Below are positions 6,491-14,241 of a DNA stretch of 14,358 bases, one piece after another. How positions within the stretch are numbered: the first letter of the stretch is position 1; each line of letters starts with the position of its first letter. The DNA is taken from contig JAUSQB010000263.1 of NCBI GenBank assembly GCA_030652715.1, positions 1-14,358 on the forward strand. Reading direction: 5' to 3'. This DNA is from Rugosibacter sp. Lineage in GTDB: Bacteria; Pseudomonadota; Gammaproteobacteria; Burkholderiales; Rhodocyclaceae. The notes below the pieces were generated by a model. It made no database searches. It was given only the letters and a program-made list of their open reading frames with translations, and was not told the origin of the DNA. A program made the position numbers and the translations under genes.

Positions 6491-7144
6491 TTATTGGTTT
6501 TGGGCGCGCCCGAACAGGTTTCTCATGGGCGGGGCGACGACCCCCATGGAGACAATGTATTTCAGGGCATCATCGACGTTCATGTCGAGCTCGATGACAT
6601 CGCAGCGTTTGACAAAGAAGAAAAATCCATTGACTGGGCTGGGTGTTGTTGGAATAAAAACACCGACATATTCTTCAGGCAGCACAGCCGCGACATTCTG
6701 CGCCGGATTGCCTGTCTGAAAAGCAACAGCCCATGCTTCGGGATGGGGGTAACGCACTAGCAATACTTTGCGAAACGCCTCACCTTTCCCGGAGAATAGT
6801 GTATCGCTTACTTGTTTAACTGCGTAATAGACTGATTTAACGATGGGAATGCGTGAAAGAATGGCTTCCCAAAAGCGCACCAGGCGTTGCCCGACGATGT
6901 TTGTGGCAAGCAGCCCCGTGAGAAAAATGACCGCAATCGTCAAGATAACGCCCAGACCCGGCAGATAGAAGCCCAGCAGGTTTTCAGGCTGAATGACCTC
7001 AGGTAGCAGCATCAACGACTGATCCATCGAGCGTACGGTCAGTGCCAGCACCCAGATAGTAATTCCCAAGGGTACCCAGATCAGCAAGCCGGTAACAAAA
7101 TATTTTTTCAAGGCAAAGAGACCGTTGTAGGGGTTTGCATTCAA
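6491..7144 (-). CDS. DUF502 family inner-membrane protein
   Basis: This 217-residue protein has two strong N-terminal membrane segments (about residues 15-36 and 60-84) and a soluble C-terminal domain. The family hallmarks are YFVTGLLIWVPLGITIWVL, IPIVKSVYYAVKQ and VFIPTTPSPVNGFFFFV. The family function is unknown; it often sits beside aspS in betaproteobacteria, as here. The call begins at a TTG whose last bases overlap the stop of the fmdB-like gene (TTGA at 7141-7144). No ATG or GTG start exists further upstream before an in-frame stop, and no convincing ribosome-binding site is visible. A second candidate is TTG at 7111, directly before KKYFVTG. The start is therefore uncertain by 11 residues, but the family assignment is firm. 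Confidence 0.88.
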   Translation of the reverse strand: MNANPYNGLFALKKYFVTGLLIWVPLGITIWVLALTVRSMDQSLMLLPEVIQPENLLGFYLPGLGVILTIAVIFLTGLLATNIVGQRLVRFWEAILSRIPIVKSVYYAVKQVSDTLFSGKGEAFRKVLLVRYPHPEAWAVAFQTGNPAQNVAAVLPEEYVGVFIPTTPSPVNGFFFFVKRCDVIELDMNVDDALKYIVSMGVVAPPMRNLFGRAQNQ

Positions 7145-7434
7145 GCCTTGGTGCTGGCGGGTGTAGCTGATGAGGCAGCGGGGGCCTCAACCTTGGTTTC
7201 GGACGTTTTCTCTGTTGTTTTTTCGGTGGTTACGGCTGGCTTTCCTGAGGTACCTCCTTTGAAATCAGTGGCATACCAGCCGCTTCCCTTGAGTTGAAAG
7301 CCGGGAGCAGTGAGTTGTTTGACCAAAGATTCAGTGTGACATTGAGGGCAGAGTGTCAGCAGAGGGTCGCTTATTTTCTGCATGAACTCTTTCTCAAAGT
7401 TGCACTGAGTACAACGATAAGCATAGATCGGCAT
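7141..7434 (-). CDS. FmdB family zinc-ribbon protein
   Basis: This is a small 97-residue protein that begins MPIYAYRC, the canonical FmdB start. It has one zinc ribbon made by C8-x2-C11 and C29-x2-C32, followed by the conserved GFQLKGSGWYATDF (46-59). The C-terminal third is a low-complexity Thr/Ala/Ser/Lys tail, normal for the family. FmdB proteins are thought to act as small regulators, but the role here is unknown. It is the first gene of the fmdB-DUF502-aspS-RNase-barstar-nudB operon and lies 31 bases downstream of a TATAAT element. The frame stays open to 7491, but MPIYAY at 7434 is the family start and transcription probably begins after 7466. Confidence 0.92.
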   Translation of the reverse strand: MPIYAYRCTQCNFEKEFMQKISDPLLTLCPQCHTESLVKQLTAPGFQLKGSGWYATDFKGGTSGKPAVTTEKTTEKTSETKVEAPAASSATPASTKA

Positions 7435-7465
7435 GGCATTTTCTCGTGTGTCTGAATAGGAAATG

Positions 7466-7471
7466 ATTATA
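7466..7471 (-). promoter_or_regulatory. Probable sigma-70 -10 element for the fmdB-aspS operon
   Basis: A perfect TATAAT reads on the minus strand in the short gap between pilD and the fmdB-like gene, 31 bases before the ATG at 7434. No clean -35 hexamer is found at 16-18 bases spacing; TTGGCC lies 14 bases upstream. GC-rich dyad GGCCC-CT-GGGCC (7478-7489) overlaps that -35 region and could be a protein-binding site. Confidence 0.5.
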
Positions 7472-7512
7472 GCCGAAGGCCCCTGGGCCAAGGAATCCGG
7501 GATGCGCAGGGT

Positions 7513-8370
7513 TTACAGCATCATGCCGAGATAAGCCTGGGTAAGCGATTTCCCCCAGATCAAGGCTACAACCCCTGCTGCGGCAAGATAAGGCCCAAAA
7601 GGAATAGGTTCTTGGCGGTCATGTTTTGACACCACAATGAGCGAGATGCCGACTATGGCACCTACCAGTGAGGACAACAGGATCGTTATGGGAAGCATTT
7701 GCCACCCCAGCCAGGCACCGAGGGCCGCCAGCAATTTAAAGTCGCCATATCCCATGCCTTCTTTGCCGGTGACGAGCTTGAATAGCCAATACACGCTCCA
7801 CAGTGACAAATAGCCTGCTATAGCCCCAATCACTGCACTTTTAAGATCGGTATACGTGCCAAACAGATTAAATAGCAAACCAATCCAGAGCAGCGGTAGC
7901 GTAATGTTATCGGGTAGCAACTGCGTATCGTAGTCAATACAGGTGAGTGAAATCAGTGCTGCGATAAAAATCATTGCACCCCAACCCGCAGCGGTTAAAC
8001 CAAAGTGCATGGCAGCAAAGATAAATAATGCTGCTGTCGTTAGCTCCACCAAAGGATAACGAATAGAGATTGGTGTTTTGCAAGTACTGCACCGGCCACG
8101 CAGAAAAAGCCAGCTAAAGAGCGGGATATTTTCAGTCACTGTGATGGCATGGCTGCATTTTGGGCAGCGCGAGCGCGGATGAGACAGGCTGAGCGGCTCA
8201 AAAACAGGTGGCGCATCGCCACGCAAATCAGCACATTGCGTGGTCCAATCGCGTTCCATCATAATGGGCAAACGGTGAATCACGACGTTAAGAAAGCTGC
8301 CCACTGCCAAGCCCAGCAAGCCGACGATCAAAACCGCCACCGACGGATCAGTAATCCACAAGGCGCTCAT
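7513..8370 (-). CDS. pilD: Type IV prepilin peptidase/N-methyltransferase PilD
   Basis: This 285-residue inner-membrane aspartyl protease cleaves the leader of type IV prepilins and related pseudopilins and methylates the new N-terminus. GSFLNVVIHRLP (24-35) is the canonical start of the methyltransferase domain. Two CxxC pairs at 69/72 and 94/97 form the cytosolic zinc site. The protease aspartates lie in CIDYDTQLLPD (D146) and GMGYGDFKLLAALGAW (D210). PIPFGPYLAAAG near the end is also typical. The protein is full length with several membrane helices. It follows pilC after 9 bases, so the two are probably co-transcribed. Confidence 0.96.
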   Translation of the reverse strand: MSALWITDPSVAVLIVGLLGLAVGSFLNVVIHRLPIMMERDWTTQCADLRGDAPPVFEPLSLSHPRSRCPKCSHAITVTENIPLFSWLFLRGRCSTCKTPISIRYPLVELTTAALFIFAAMHFGLTAAGWGAMIFIAALISLTCIDYDTQLLPDNITLPLLWIGLLFNLFGTYTDLKSAVIGAIAGYLSLWSVYWLFKLVTGKEGMGYGDFKLLAALGAWLGWQMLPITILLSSLVGAIVGISLIVVSKHDRQEPIPFGPYLAAAGVVALIWGKSLTQAYLGMML

Positions 8371-8379
8371 GAACAGCGC

Positions 8380-9612
8380 TTAACCGACAACCGAACCCAG
8401 CTTGAAGATGGGCAGATACATTGCAACGACAAGGCCGCCAATAAGCACACCCAAAATTACCATGATGATGGGTTCCATCAGACTGGACAAGGCATCGACA
8501 GCGTCGTCAACCTCGGCCTCGAAAAAGTCGGCTACTTTGCCTAGCATGGAATCGAGTTGCCCTGATTCTTCGCCAATAGCAACCATTTGCGTCACCATGG
8601 GGGGGAATACATTCGAGTTTTGCATGGCGATGGTCAGGCTGGAGCCGGTAGTCACTTCGTTTTGAATCTCTTGGGTCGCTGTGGCATAGACATAGTTGCC
8701 CGATGCCCCTCCGACGGAGTCCAGCGCCTCAACAAGGGGCACACCTGCGGCAAACATGGTGGATAAAGTACGGGTCCAGCGGGCGATAGAGGTTTTGCGA
8801 ATCAGGTCGCCAAAGACGGGAAGCTTGAGCGCGTATTTATCCACTGCGATTTGGAAGGCGCGTGAGCGTTTGAAAGCGTATACCACGGCGTAGATGGCGG
8901 CAAAGATAGCCCCGAAAATGATATGCCAGTTCGCCACAAAACCATCTGAAATGGCGATAACGACGAGGGTAGGGCCTGGCAAATCGCCGCCAAAGCTGGC
9001 GAACACACCTTTGAATGCGGGGACAACGAAAATCATGATCACTGCAGTGATGACAAAGGCGACCACCAGAATCGACGTGGGGTAGAACATCGCGCTTTTC
9101 AGCTTGGACTTGATCGCCTGTATTTTTTCTTTGTAGCTGGCTAGCCGGTCAAGCAGTGTGTCCAGTATGCCTGCTTGTTCGCCCGCAGCGACGAGATTGC
9201 AGAACAACGCATCGAAATGCAGCGGGTATTTACGAAATGCAGTGGCCAGGCTGGCCCCTGTTTCAACATCTGTTTTGATGTTGATCAATAACCTGGCGAG
9301 TGCCGGGTTATTGGTGCCTTTACCGACAATATCGAATGACTGCAACAAGGGGACACCGGACTTCACCATGGTAGCAAGCTGGCGGGTGAATAACGTAATG
9401 TCCTTGTCGGTAACCTTGCCGCCAGAGCCGATCTTTTTTTGTTTGAGTATGCTGACCAGGATGCCTTGACGGCGCAATGAAACCTGCGCAACGGCTGCGC
9501 TTGGCGCATTCATTTCGCCGCGGACAACCTTGCCAGCTTTATTTTTGCCTTCCCAAAGGAAGGTGGCATCTTTTGCAGTAAGTCTTTTTTGCGCTGCTGT
9601 CGTTGTTGCCAT
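8380..9612 (-). CDS. pilC: Type IV pilus inner-membrane platform protein PilC
   Basis: This 410-residue protein has two tandem T2SSF domains. The first begins near residue 75 (FTRQLATMVKSGVPLLQSF) and the second near 278 (WTRTLSTMFAAGVPLVEAL). Each is followed by a GE-x-SG/AG-type motif (VAAGEQAGILDTLLDRLA, VAIGEESGQLDSMLGKVA). Three hydrophobic segments span the membrane, and the C-terminus MYLPIFKLGSVVG is typical for PilC. It forms the platform that couples the ATPases PilB and PilT to pilin assembly. The ATG at 9612 has GAGG 8 bases upstream and AAGGGG directly adjacent. pilD follows 9 bases downstream. The expected neighbour pilB does not precede it; a CNNM/CorC-type gene lies there instead. 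Confidence 0.97.
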   Translation of the reverse strand: MATTTAAQKRLTAKDATFLWEGKNKAGKVVRGEMNAPSAAVAQVSLRRQGILVSILKQKKIGSGGKVTDKDITLFTRQLATMVKSGVPLLQSFDIVGKGTNNPALARLLINIKTDVETGASLATAFRKYPLHFDALFCNLVAAGEQAGILDTLLDRLASYKEKIQAIKSKLKSAMFYPTSILVVAFVITAVIMIFVVPAFKGVFASFGGDLPGPTLVVIAISDGFVANWHIIFGAIFAAIYAVVYAFKRSRAFQIAVDKYALKLPVFGDLIRKTSIARWTRTLSTMFAAGVPLVEALDSVGGASGNYVYATATQEIQNEVTTGSSLTIAMQNSNVFPPMVTQMVAIGEESGQLDSMLGKVADFFEAEVDDAVDALSSLMEPIIMVILGVLIGGLVVAMYLPIFKLGSVVG

Positions 9613-9669
9613 CCCCTTGCCCTCAGTCTAGTTGCTTGTCATTGCACTCGACAAATCATGCCAAGAGTA

Positions 9670-10941
9670 TCACTCTTGCGCAGGATAGTGAAGACGGACC
9701 ATTTTAACCTTGCGATCCTGAGTTTGAATAATCTCCATGGGTACCCCGTTGACTTTGACGCCAACCCCCGCTTCAGGGATGTCTTGCAAGTGCTCAATGA
9801 TCAATCCATTCAACGTGCGAGGGCCGTCAACGGGAAGATCAAGTTCAAGCTGACGGTTTAATTCGCGCAAGCTGATAGCGCCATCTACCAACACGGTTCC
9901 TGCTTCATCCCACGTCAGACGCGAACTTACATCCGCCTGGCGGGTGGTAAATTTTCCGACCAGCGCTTCAACAATATCTTCCAGGGTAACCAGGCCTTGA
10001 ATTTCGCCATATTCATCCACCACCAGTCCGAGGCGCTGGCGGTTTTCGCGGAAAAACTGAAGCTGAGTGTAGATGGGTGTCGCTGCTGGAATGAAATACG
10101 GTGCAACCATTCTGTCGCGCAAGATTTCCAGATCGATTTCACCATTAAAGGCTTCAGTAAGCAAATGGCGCAGGCGGAGCACGCCTATGACATTTGCCGA
10201 ATCATGCTCGGTAACGATTACGCGTGTGTGGTAGCTCGTAGCAAGCTGCGCCATGATTTCATCTATGGGCGCAGCAATATCAATAGTTTCGATCTCACCC
10301 CGTGGCGTCATGATGTCGGCTACAGTGACATGTTCCAGTTCAAACAAATTCAGCAGAATAGAGCGGTGCTGTGATGGGATGAATTGGCCAGAATCAAGCA
10401 CTACAGCACGCAACTCTTCAGCGGACAAATGGTGCCCTTCGGCATCTGGCTTGGGTTGCAAATGCAGGAACCGCAACAAGGGACGGACAAACAGATTGAT
10501 GAACCACACAACCGGATAAGCGATGCGCAATAACGGTGTCAAGATATAACTGATGCGAATGGCCAGCCAGTCTGAATGCATTGCACCGGCGACTTTTGGC
10601 GTGATTTCAGAAAACACCAGCAAGCAGAAAGTGACAAAAACCGCACCGGCTTCAAGCGACCATTTTTCATTACCAAAGACGGTCAACGCAATATTTGCGG
10701 TCAGCATTGCAGCCAGCGAATTAATGAGCGTATTGCCAAGCAAAATCACGCCTAGCAACTGGTCTGTTTTGCTCAGTAACTGGATTGCCAGCCGTGCGCC
10801 ACGATGCCCTTCCTTGGCTAAATGCCGCAGACGGATGCGGTTGGAAGCCATCATCACGGTTTCGGCCATGGAAAAAAAGCCGGACACAATCAGCAATGCG
10901 GCAAGCCCTAAAAATTGCGTGCCAAGGGGCAATTCATCCAT
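9670..10941 (-). CDS. CNNM/CorC-type transporter (DUF21 + CBS pair + CorC_HlyC domain)
   Basis: This 423-residue inner-membrane protein has the YtfL/YfjD-type architecture. The N-terminal DUF21 (CNNM) domain has about four membrane segments (residues 10-180) with SGFFSMAETVMMASNRIRLRHL (20-41), GNTLINSLAA and FSEITPK. A CBS pair follows at about 205-335 (MTPRGEIETID, LGLVVDEYGEIQGLVTLEDI). The C-terminal CorC_HlyC domain spans about 340-420. Such proteins are implicated in magnesium or cobalt export and ion homeostasis; the older label hemolysin is not supported for this family. The gene follows the CcsA-like gene by 23 bases and precedes pilC by 57. No good ribosome-binding site is seen, but the N-terminus fits the family. 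Confidence 0.9.
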   Translation of the reverse strand: MDELPLGTQFLGLAALLIVSGFFSMAETVMMASNRIRLRHLAKEGHRGARLAIQLLSKTDQLLGVILLGNTLINSLAAMLTANIALTVFGNEKWSLEAGAVFVTFCLLVFSEITPKVAGAMHSDWLAIRISYILTPLLRIAYPVVWFINLFVRPLLRFLHLQPKPDAEGHHLSAEELRAVVLDSGQFIPSQHRSILLNLFELEHVTVADIMTPRGEIETIDIAAPIDEIMAQLATSYHTRVIVTEHDSANVIGVLRLRHLLTEAFNGEIDLEILRDRMVAPYFIPAATPIYTQLQFFRENRQRLGLVVDEYGEIQGLVTLEDIVEALVGKFTTRQADVSSRLTWDEAGTVLVDGAISLRELNRQLELDLPVDGPRTLNGLIIEHLQDIPEAGVGVKVNGVPMEIIQTQDRKVKMVRLHYPAQE

Positions 10942-10964
10942 CGATTTAGGCGATACGATTCAAG

Positions 10965-11819
10965 TCACGTGCTGCGGTTAAGAATAATCTCAAGCACAAA
11001 GCGGCTGCCCACATAGGCGAGCAGCAAGGCGACAAATCCGGCCAGTGTCCAGCGCAATGCCACCCTGCCGCGCCAGCCCCGCAGATGGCGGCCAATAAGC
11101 AGGGCGGCGAAAATCAGCCAGGAAATAATCGCAAATACTGTTTTATGGTCAAACTTCAAGGCCTTGCCAAACAGGTCCTCGGAAAAAAATATGCCGGACG
11201 CCAAGGTGAGTGTCAGCAGCACAAAGGCAATATGAATTAAGCGAAACAATAGGGTTTCCATGGTCAGCAAGGGAGGCAAACCAGCGAGCCAGGGTGAAAT
11301 TTTTCCGCGATGCAGCCCGCGTTCCGCTGCGGCCATGAGCAAGGCGTGCAACGCAGCCAGTGTAAACAGGCTGTAAGACAGCATGGCGGCGAGCAAATGC
11401 AAGCGCAGAGCCGGGGAGCTGGCATTGGCCAGAATATGCGGTTCGGTGAATAGGGCGGGTAACAGGCTGGTTAACGCTGCGGCAGGCAAGCCCAGCGCCA
11501 GCAAGCCATTTAGCCGTGCGAAAAAACTTTCAATCCAGAGTAATACGATGGCTAGCCACACCATGACAGACAATGCGATAGCAAAACCAAAGTGTATTTG
11601 GGAACCATCAAAAATCGCTATGCGGATACTGATTGCATGCGCGGCTAATGCGGCGAGCAAGCTGATCCGCTCGACCAAAGCCAACCCGGGTAACCCGGCT
11701 GAACCATGAGCGGGCGGGTTACCCGGGTTGAGCGAGCCACGCCAACTCGTTCGCCACAATTGGAGAGATAGTGCGGTATATATCGCAGCAGCCAGCACAT
11801 GCATTACTATTGGAGACAT
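10965..11819 (-). CDS. CcsA/YpjD-like cytochrome c assembly family membrane protein
   Basis: This 284-residue protein has about eight hydrophobic segments and matches the short YpjD-type branch of the CcsA/CcmC family. Landmarks are AHAISIRIAIFDGSQIHFGFAIALS, LRLHLLAAMLSYSLFTLAALHALL, SGIFFSEDLFGKALKFDHKTVFAI and GWRGRVALRWTLAGFVALLLAYVGSRFVLEIIL. Full-length CcsA proteins handle haem for cytochrome c maturation; the role of the YpjD branch is less clear. Placement divergent from ffh is a common proteobacterial arrangement. The ATG at 11819 lies only 40 bases from the ffh ATG. The 5' coding part carries a 16-bp inverted repeat (11682-11730). Confidence 0.88.
   Translation of the reverse strand: MSPIVMHVLAAAIYTALSLQLWRTSWRGSLNPGNPPAHGSAGLPGLALVERISLLAALAAHAISIRIAIFDGSQIHFGFAIALSVMVWLAIVLLWIESFFARLNGLLALGLPAAALTSLLPALFTEPHILANASSPALRLHLLAAMLSYSLFTLAALHALLMAAAERGLHRGKISPWLAGLPPLLTMETLLFRLIHIAFVLLTLTLASGIFFSEDLFGKALKFDHKTVFAIISWLIFAALLIGRHLRGWRGRVALRWTLAGFVALLLAYVGSRFVLEIILNRST
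11682..11730. repeat. Perfect 16-bp inverted repeat inside the 5' part of the ccsA-like gene
   Basis: CAACCCGGGTAACCCG at 11682-11697 is exactly complementary to CGGGTTACCCGGGTTG at 11715-11730, with a 17-base loop. Each arm holds a CCCGGG palindrome. It lies about 90-138 bases into the coding region and encodes the Pro/Gly-rich loop NPGNPPAHGSAGLPG. The transcript should fold into a stable hairpin. Confidence 0.85.
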
Positions 11820-11859
11820 TCTTGAAGTCTACACTAAGCCATTTAATTCTATTGCCATC
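11820..11859. promoter_or_regulatory. Divergent promoter region between ccsA-like gene and ffh
   Basis: Only 40 AT-rich bases separate the two divergent start codons, so both promoters must lie here or extend into the opposite coding region. TAGAAT (minus strand, 11848-11853) is a possible -10 for the ccsA-like gene. No convincing -35 element or Shine-Dalgarno sequence is visible on either side, so exact sites are not claimed. Confidence 0.35.
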
Positions 11860-13215
11860 ATGCTCGACAATCTAACCCAGCGCTTCGGCCGCGTCGTTAA
11901 AAATCTCCGTGGCCAGGCTCGCCTGACCGAAGACAACATTACAGATATGCTCAGGGAAGTGCGCATGGCCTTGCTTGAGGCTGATGTGGCTTTGCCCGTC
12001 ATCAAGGACTTCATCGCTCGCGTCAAAGAAAAGTCGCTCGGCCAGGAAGTCATCGGCTCCTTGACGCCCGGCCAGGCGCTGGTAGGTGTTGTTCAGCGCG
12101 AACTCACCGAGCTCATGGGTGGCGCAAGTGTCGGCCTGAATCTGGCGACACAGCCCCCTGCCATTATTCTCATGGCCGGCCTGCAAGGGGCGGGTAAAAC
12201 GACGACGACGGCCAAGCTGGGCAAATGGCTCAAAGAGCGGCAAAAGAAAAAAGTGCTTACCGTCAGTTGCGACGTGTATCGCCCCGCTGCCATCGAACAA
12301 TTAAAAACCGTATCCGCCCAGGCGGGTATCGATTTTTTCCCCTCGACACCGGATCAGAAGCCAGCCGATATTGCTGCAGCCGCCATCGATTACGCCAAGC
12401 GGCATTTTTACGATGTGCTTTTTGTCGATACCGCCGGTCGGCTGGCGATTGATACCGCGATGATGACCGAGATTCGCGATTTGCATGCGCAGGTCAAACC
12501 CATCGAAACCCTGTTCATCGTGGACGCCATGCTCGGCCAGGACGCCGTGAACACTGCCAAAACATTTTCTGAAACGCTGCCCCTGACCGGCATTATCCTG
12601 ACCAAGCTGGACGGCGACGCACGCGGCGGTGCTGCGCTATCCGTGCGCCATGTCACCGGCAAACCCATCAAGTTTGCCGGGGTGGGTGAAAAGCTCGATG
12701 GCTTGGAAGAATTTCATCCCGAACGCATGGCCAGCCGTATTCTCGGCATGGGCGATATTCTGAGCCTGGTGGAAGAAGCCCACCGCACGGTAGACCAAGA
12801 AAAAGCGCAAGCCTTTGCCAAGAAAATGAAAACCGGCAAGGGCTTTGATCTGAACGACTTCAAAGAACAAATCGGGCAGATGAAAAAAATGGGCGGCATG
12901 GCCGGCCTGCTCGACAAGCTGCCCGCACAGTTAAGCCAGGCCGCGCAACAAGCCGGCGGCGCAGTCAATGATAAATCGATGAACCGCCTGGAAGGCATCA
13001 TCAACTCGATGACGCCGACGGAACGTACCAAACCGGAAATCATCAAAGCCACGCGCAAGCGTCGCATCGCAACGGGTTCCGGTGTATCGGTGCAGGAAGT
13101 CAATCGCCTGCTCAATCAGTTCGAGCAGACGCAAAAAATGATGAAGCAGTTTTCCAAAGGCGGCATGCAAAAGATGATGCGCGGCATGAAGGGGATGCTG
13201 CCGGGGATGCGGTGA
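11860..13215 (+). CDS. ffh: Signal recognition particle protein Ffh
   Basis: This 451-residue SRP54-type GTPase binds signal sequences and 4.5S RNA to target membrane proteins to FtsY. The N domain (MLDNLTQRF onward) is followed by the G domain with P-loop GLQGAGKT (107-114), CDVYRPAAIEQLK (137-149), DTAGR (190-194) and TKLDGD (248-253). The methionine-rich M domain ends with MKGMLPGMR. Length and motifs are complete. The frame is open upstream to 11728, but the family N-terminus is at 11860 and the extra part lies antisense within the divergent ccsA-like gene. No clear Shine-Dalgarno sequence precedes the ATG. Confidence 0.98.
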   Translation: MLDNLTQRFGRVVKNLRGQARLTEDNITDMLREVRMALLEADVALPVIKDFIARVKEKSLGQEVIGSLTPGQALVGVVQRELTELMGGASVGLNLATQPPAIILMAGLQGAGKTTTTAKLGKWLKERQKKKVLTVSCDVYRPAAIEQLKTVSAQAGIDFFPSTPDQKPADIAAAAIDYAKRHFYDVLFVDTAGRLAIDTAMMTEIRDLHAQVKPIETLFIVDAMLGQDAVNTAKTFSETLPLTGIILTKLDGDARGGAALSVRHVTGKPIKFAGVGEKLDGLEEFHPERMASRILGMGDILSLVEEAHRTVDQEKAQAFAKKMKTGKGFDLNDFKEQIGQMKKMGGMAGLLDKLPAQLSQAAQQAGGAVNDKSMNRLEGIINSMTPTERTKPEIIKATRKRRIATGSGVSVQEVNRLLNQFEQTQKMMKQFSKGGMQKMMRGMKGMLPGMR

Positions 13216-13246
13216 CGTGCTGAAAAACTTCTCTTGCGCCGTATCG

Positions 13247-13261
13247 CCAGCGCCGACTTTT
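13247..13261 (+). repeat. 15-bp direct repeat, left copy flanking the DUF2971 gene
   Basis: CCAGCGCCGACTTTT occurs here, 31 bases after the ffh stop, and again in the same orientation at 14227-14241. The sequence just upstream of both copies is also loosely alike (a gaps-and-mismatches match around TCTC..GC.CCG). The copies bracket the AT-richer DUF2971 gene. Confidence 0.7.
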
Positions 13262-13307
13262 GCCAATCAATTCAATCTTGGTCGCTTATCACCTTGTATC
13301 TTTCCCC

Positions 13308-14126
13308 TCACTCCCCCGCTATGTGTATTCGATCCTCTCCACCAGAGCGCAACCATAGGTCGCGTATCGCATCGTAGTGATCTCTGGATGCTTCGGGTGA
13401 TATCCGAAGTCCGATTTCGGATATGAGATCAGCAATTTCAATTTGCTTGTGAGCCAGAATATCTGTGCGTGAAACAAACCGGATTTCTTTTTCATTCCGA
13501 AAAATTTGACGCTTGTTGAATGGTGCAATTCTAAGCGGATATTCGTAGGAAACGTAGCCTGCATAGAAGCCCTCGGTATTTCGGTCTGCCTCTAGCGCTT
13601 TTTTAAAGAGGTCTCGCAACATGCCATATCGTAACGTTATACCAACGCCGTATTTTCCACCTGCGTATCTGTGCCAAAGAAGATTATCGTCATGCGGGTT
13701 GGTAATTTCAGTCCAGCAAGATATAAGCCAACGACTCTGCATTAGTCGAACGTGTTCATCCCAAGCGATAGGTATAACATTCCTTTTCGTCAAGAGAATT
13801 TTTACGCATCGGTTGTAGTCTTCGGGAATAATCGAGTCACAGGAATCGTCAAAGCCATTAGCTTTGCCGAAAAATATCTCTTTTTGAGACAAGAACCACA
13901 GAAACTTGGTTGGCGACAAATAGCGGCAAATCAATTGATTATCTGGGGGCTCATCGGGAGCTGTGGGGACCTTTGTTTCTATAAGGTTGTGAATGCTTGG
14001 CCAAGGCGCTGCGTTTTCTAAGTCTTGGCCACTACGCATTCCAAAAAACGTATTCAGTTCCCCTTCGAGTTCTGATGTATCGAGATGAGCGTTGTTGGGG
14101 TTGGCTACGTAGTGATCGTCAAGCAT
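13308..14126 (-). CDS. DUF2971-like protein of unknown function (accessory gene)
   Basis: This is a 272-residue soluble protein. I recognise DUF2971-type landmarks: CRYLSPTKFLWFLSQKEIFF (67-86) then ANGFDDSCDS in place of the usual F-N-D-P-F-E; SCWTEITNPHDDNLLWHRYA with GGKYGVGITL; YVSYEYPL; and FRNEKEIRFVSR, like the EKEWR motif. The family function is not established; members are often accessory and occur near mobile or defence genes. The coding region is visibly AT-richer and uses rarer codons than ffh or aspS, which suggests transfer. It is a lone gene convergent with ffh, flanked by 15-bp direct repeats. The ATG at 14126 lacks a strong ribosome-binding site. Family assignment is by eye. 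Confidence 0.7.
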   Translation of the reverse strand: MLDDHYVANPNNAHLDTSELEGELNTFFGMRSGQDLENAAPWPSIHNLIETKVPTAPDEPPDNQLICRYLSPTKFLWFLSQKEIFFGKANGFDDSCDSIIPEDYNRCVKILLTKRNVIPIAWDEHVRLMQSRWLISCWTEITNPHDDNLLWHRYAGGKYGVGITLRYGMLRDLFKKALEADRNTEGFYAGYVSYEYPLRIAPFNKRQIFRNEKEIRFVSRTDILAHKQIEIADLISEIGLRISPEASRDHYDAIRDLWLRSGGEDRIHIAGE

Positions 14127-14240
14127 ATGAGTTATCGGAATGAACTAAAGGGTAAGGCTTGAATTAACTTTAAATCAAGACAAAGATCAGCATAGCATGA
14201 TGTTTTTGCGTCTCCGCACCGCCTCACCAGCGCCGACTTT
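14127..14240. other. AT-rich spacer upstream of the DUF2971-like gene
   Basis: This 114-base gap between the DUF2971-like gene and the transglycosylase stop should hold the promoter of the former. The minus strand has TTGTCT and TTGATT and AT-rich runs, but no well-spaced hexamer pair stands out. No terminator hairpin for the transglycosylase gene is visible. Confidence 0.4.
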
Positions 14241-14241
14241 T
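14227..14241 (+). repeat. 15-bp direct repeat, right copy flanking the DUF2971 gene
   Basis: This is the second exact copy of CCAGCGCCGACTTTT (first at 13247-13261). Its last base is part of the stop codon of the transglycosylase gene on the minus strand. Confidence 0.7.

Noticed and set aside
5864-6760. A 298-codon open frame on the plus strand
   Set aside because: It lies antisense to the well-conserved aspS and the DUF502 gene, shows no recognisable domain and reads as a shadow of them.
9640-9669. Possible sigma-54 promoter (TGGCAT element) before pilC
   Set aside because: The GC of the -12 element is missing at the required spacing.
11728-11859. 44-residue N-terminal extension of ffh
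   Set aside because: It lies antisense to the ccsA-like gene, and SRP54 proteins start at MLDNLTQRF.
13216-13307. Terminator after ffh
   Set aside because: No hairpin with a stem of more than 4-5 bases followed by a T-run could be found; only GCGC-type short matches.
13400-13424. 9-bp inverted repeat ATATCCGAA ... TTCGGATAT with a 7-base loop
   Set aside because: It lies inside the 3' coding part of the DUF2971-like gene and is short enough to arise by chance; no T-tract follows.
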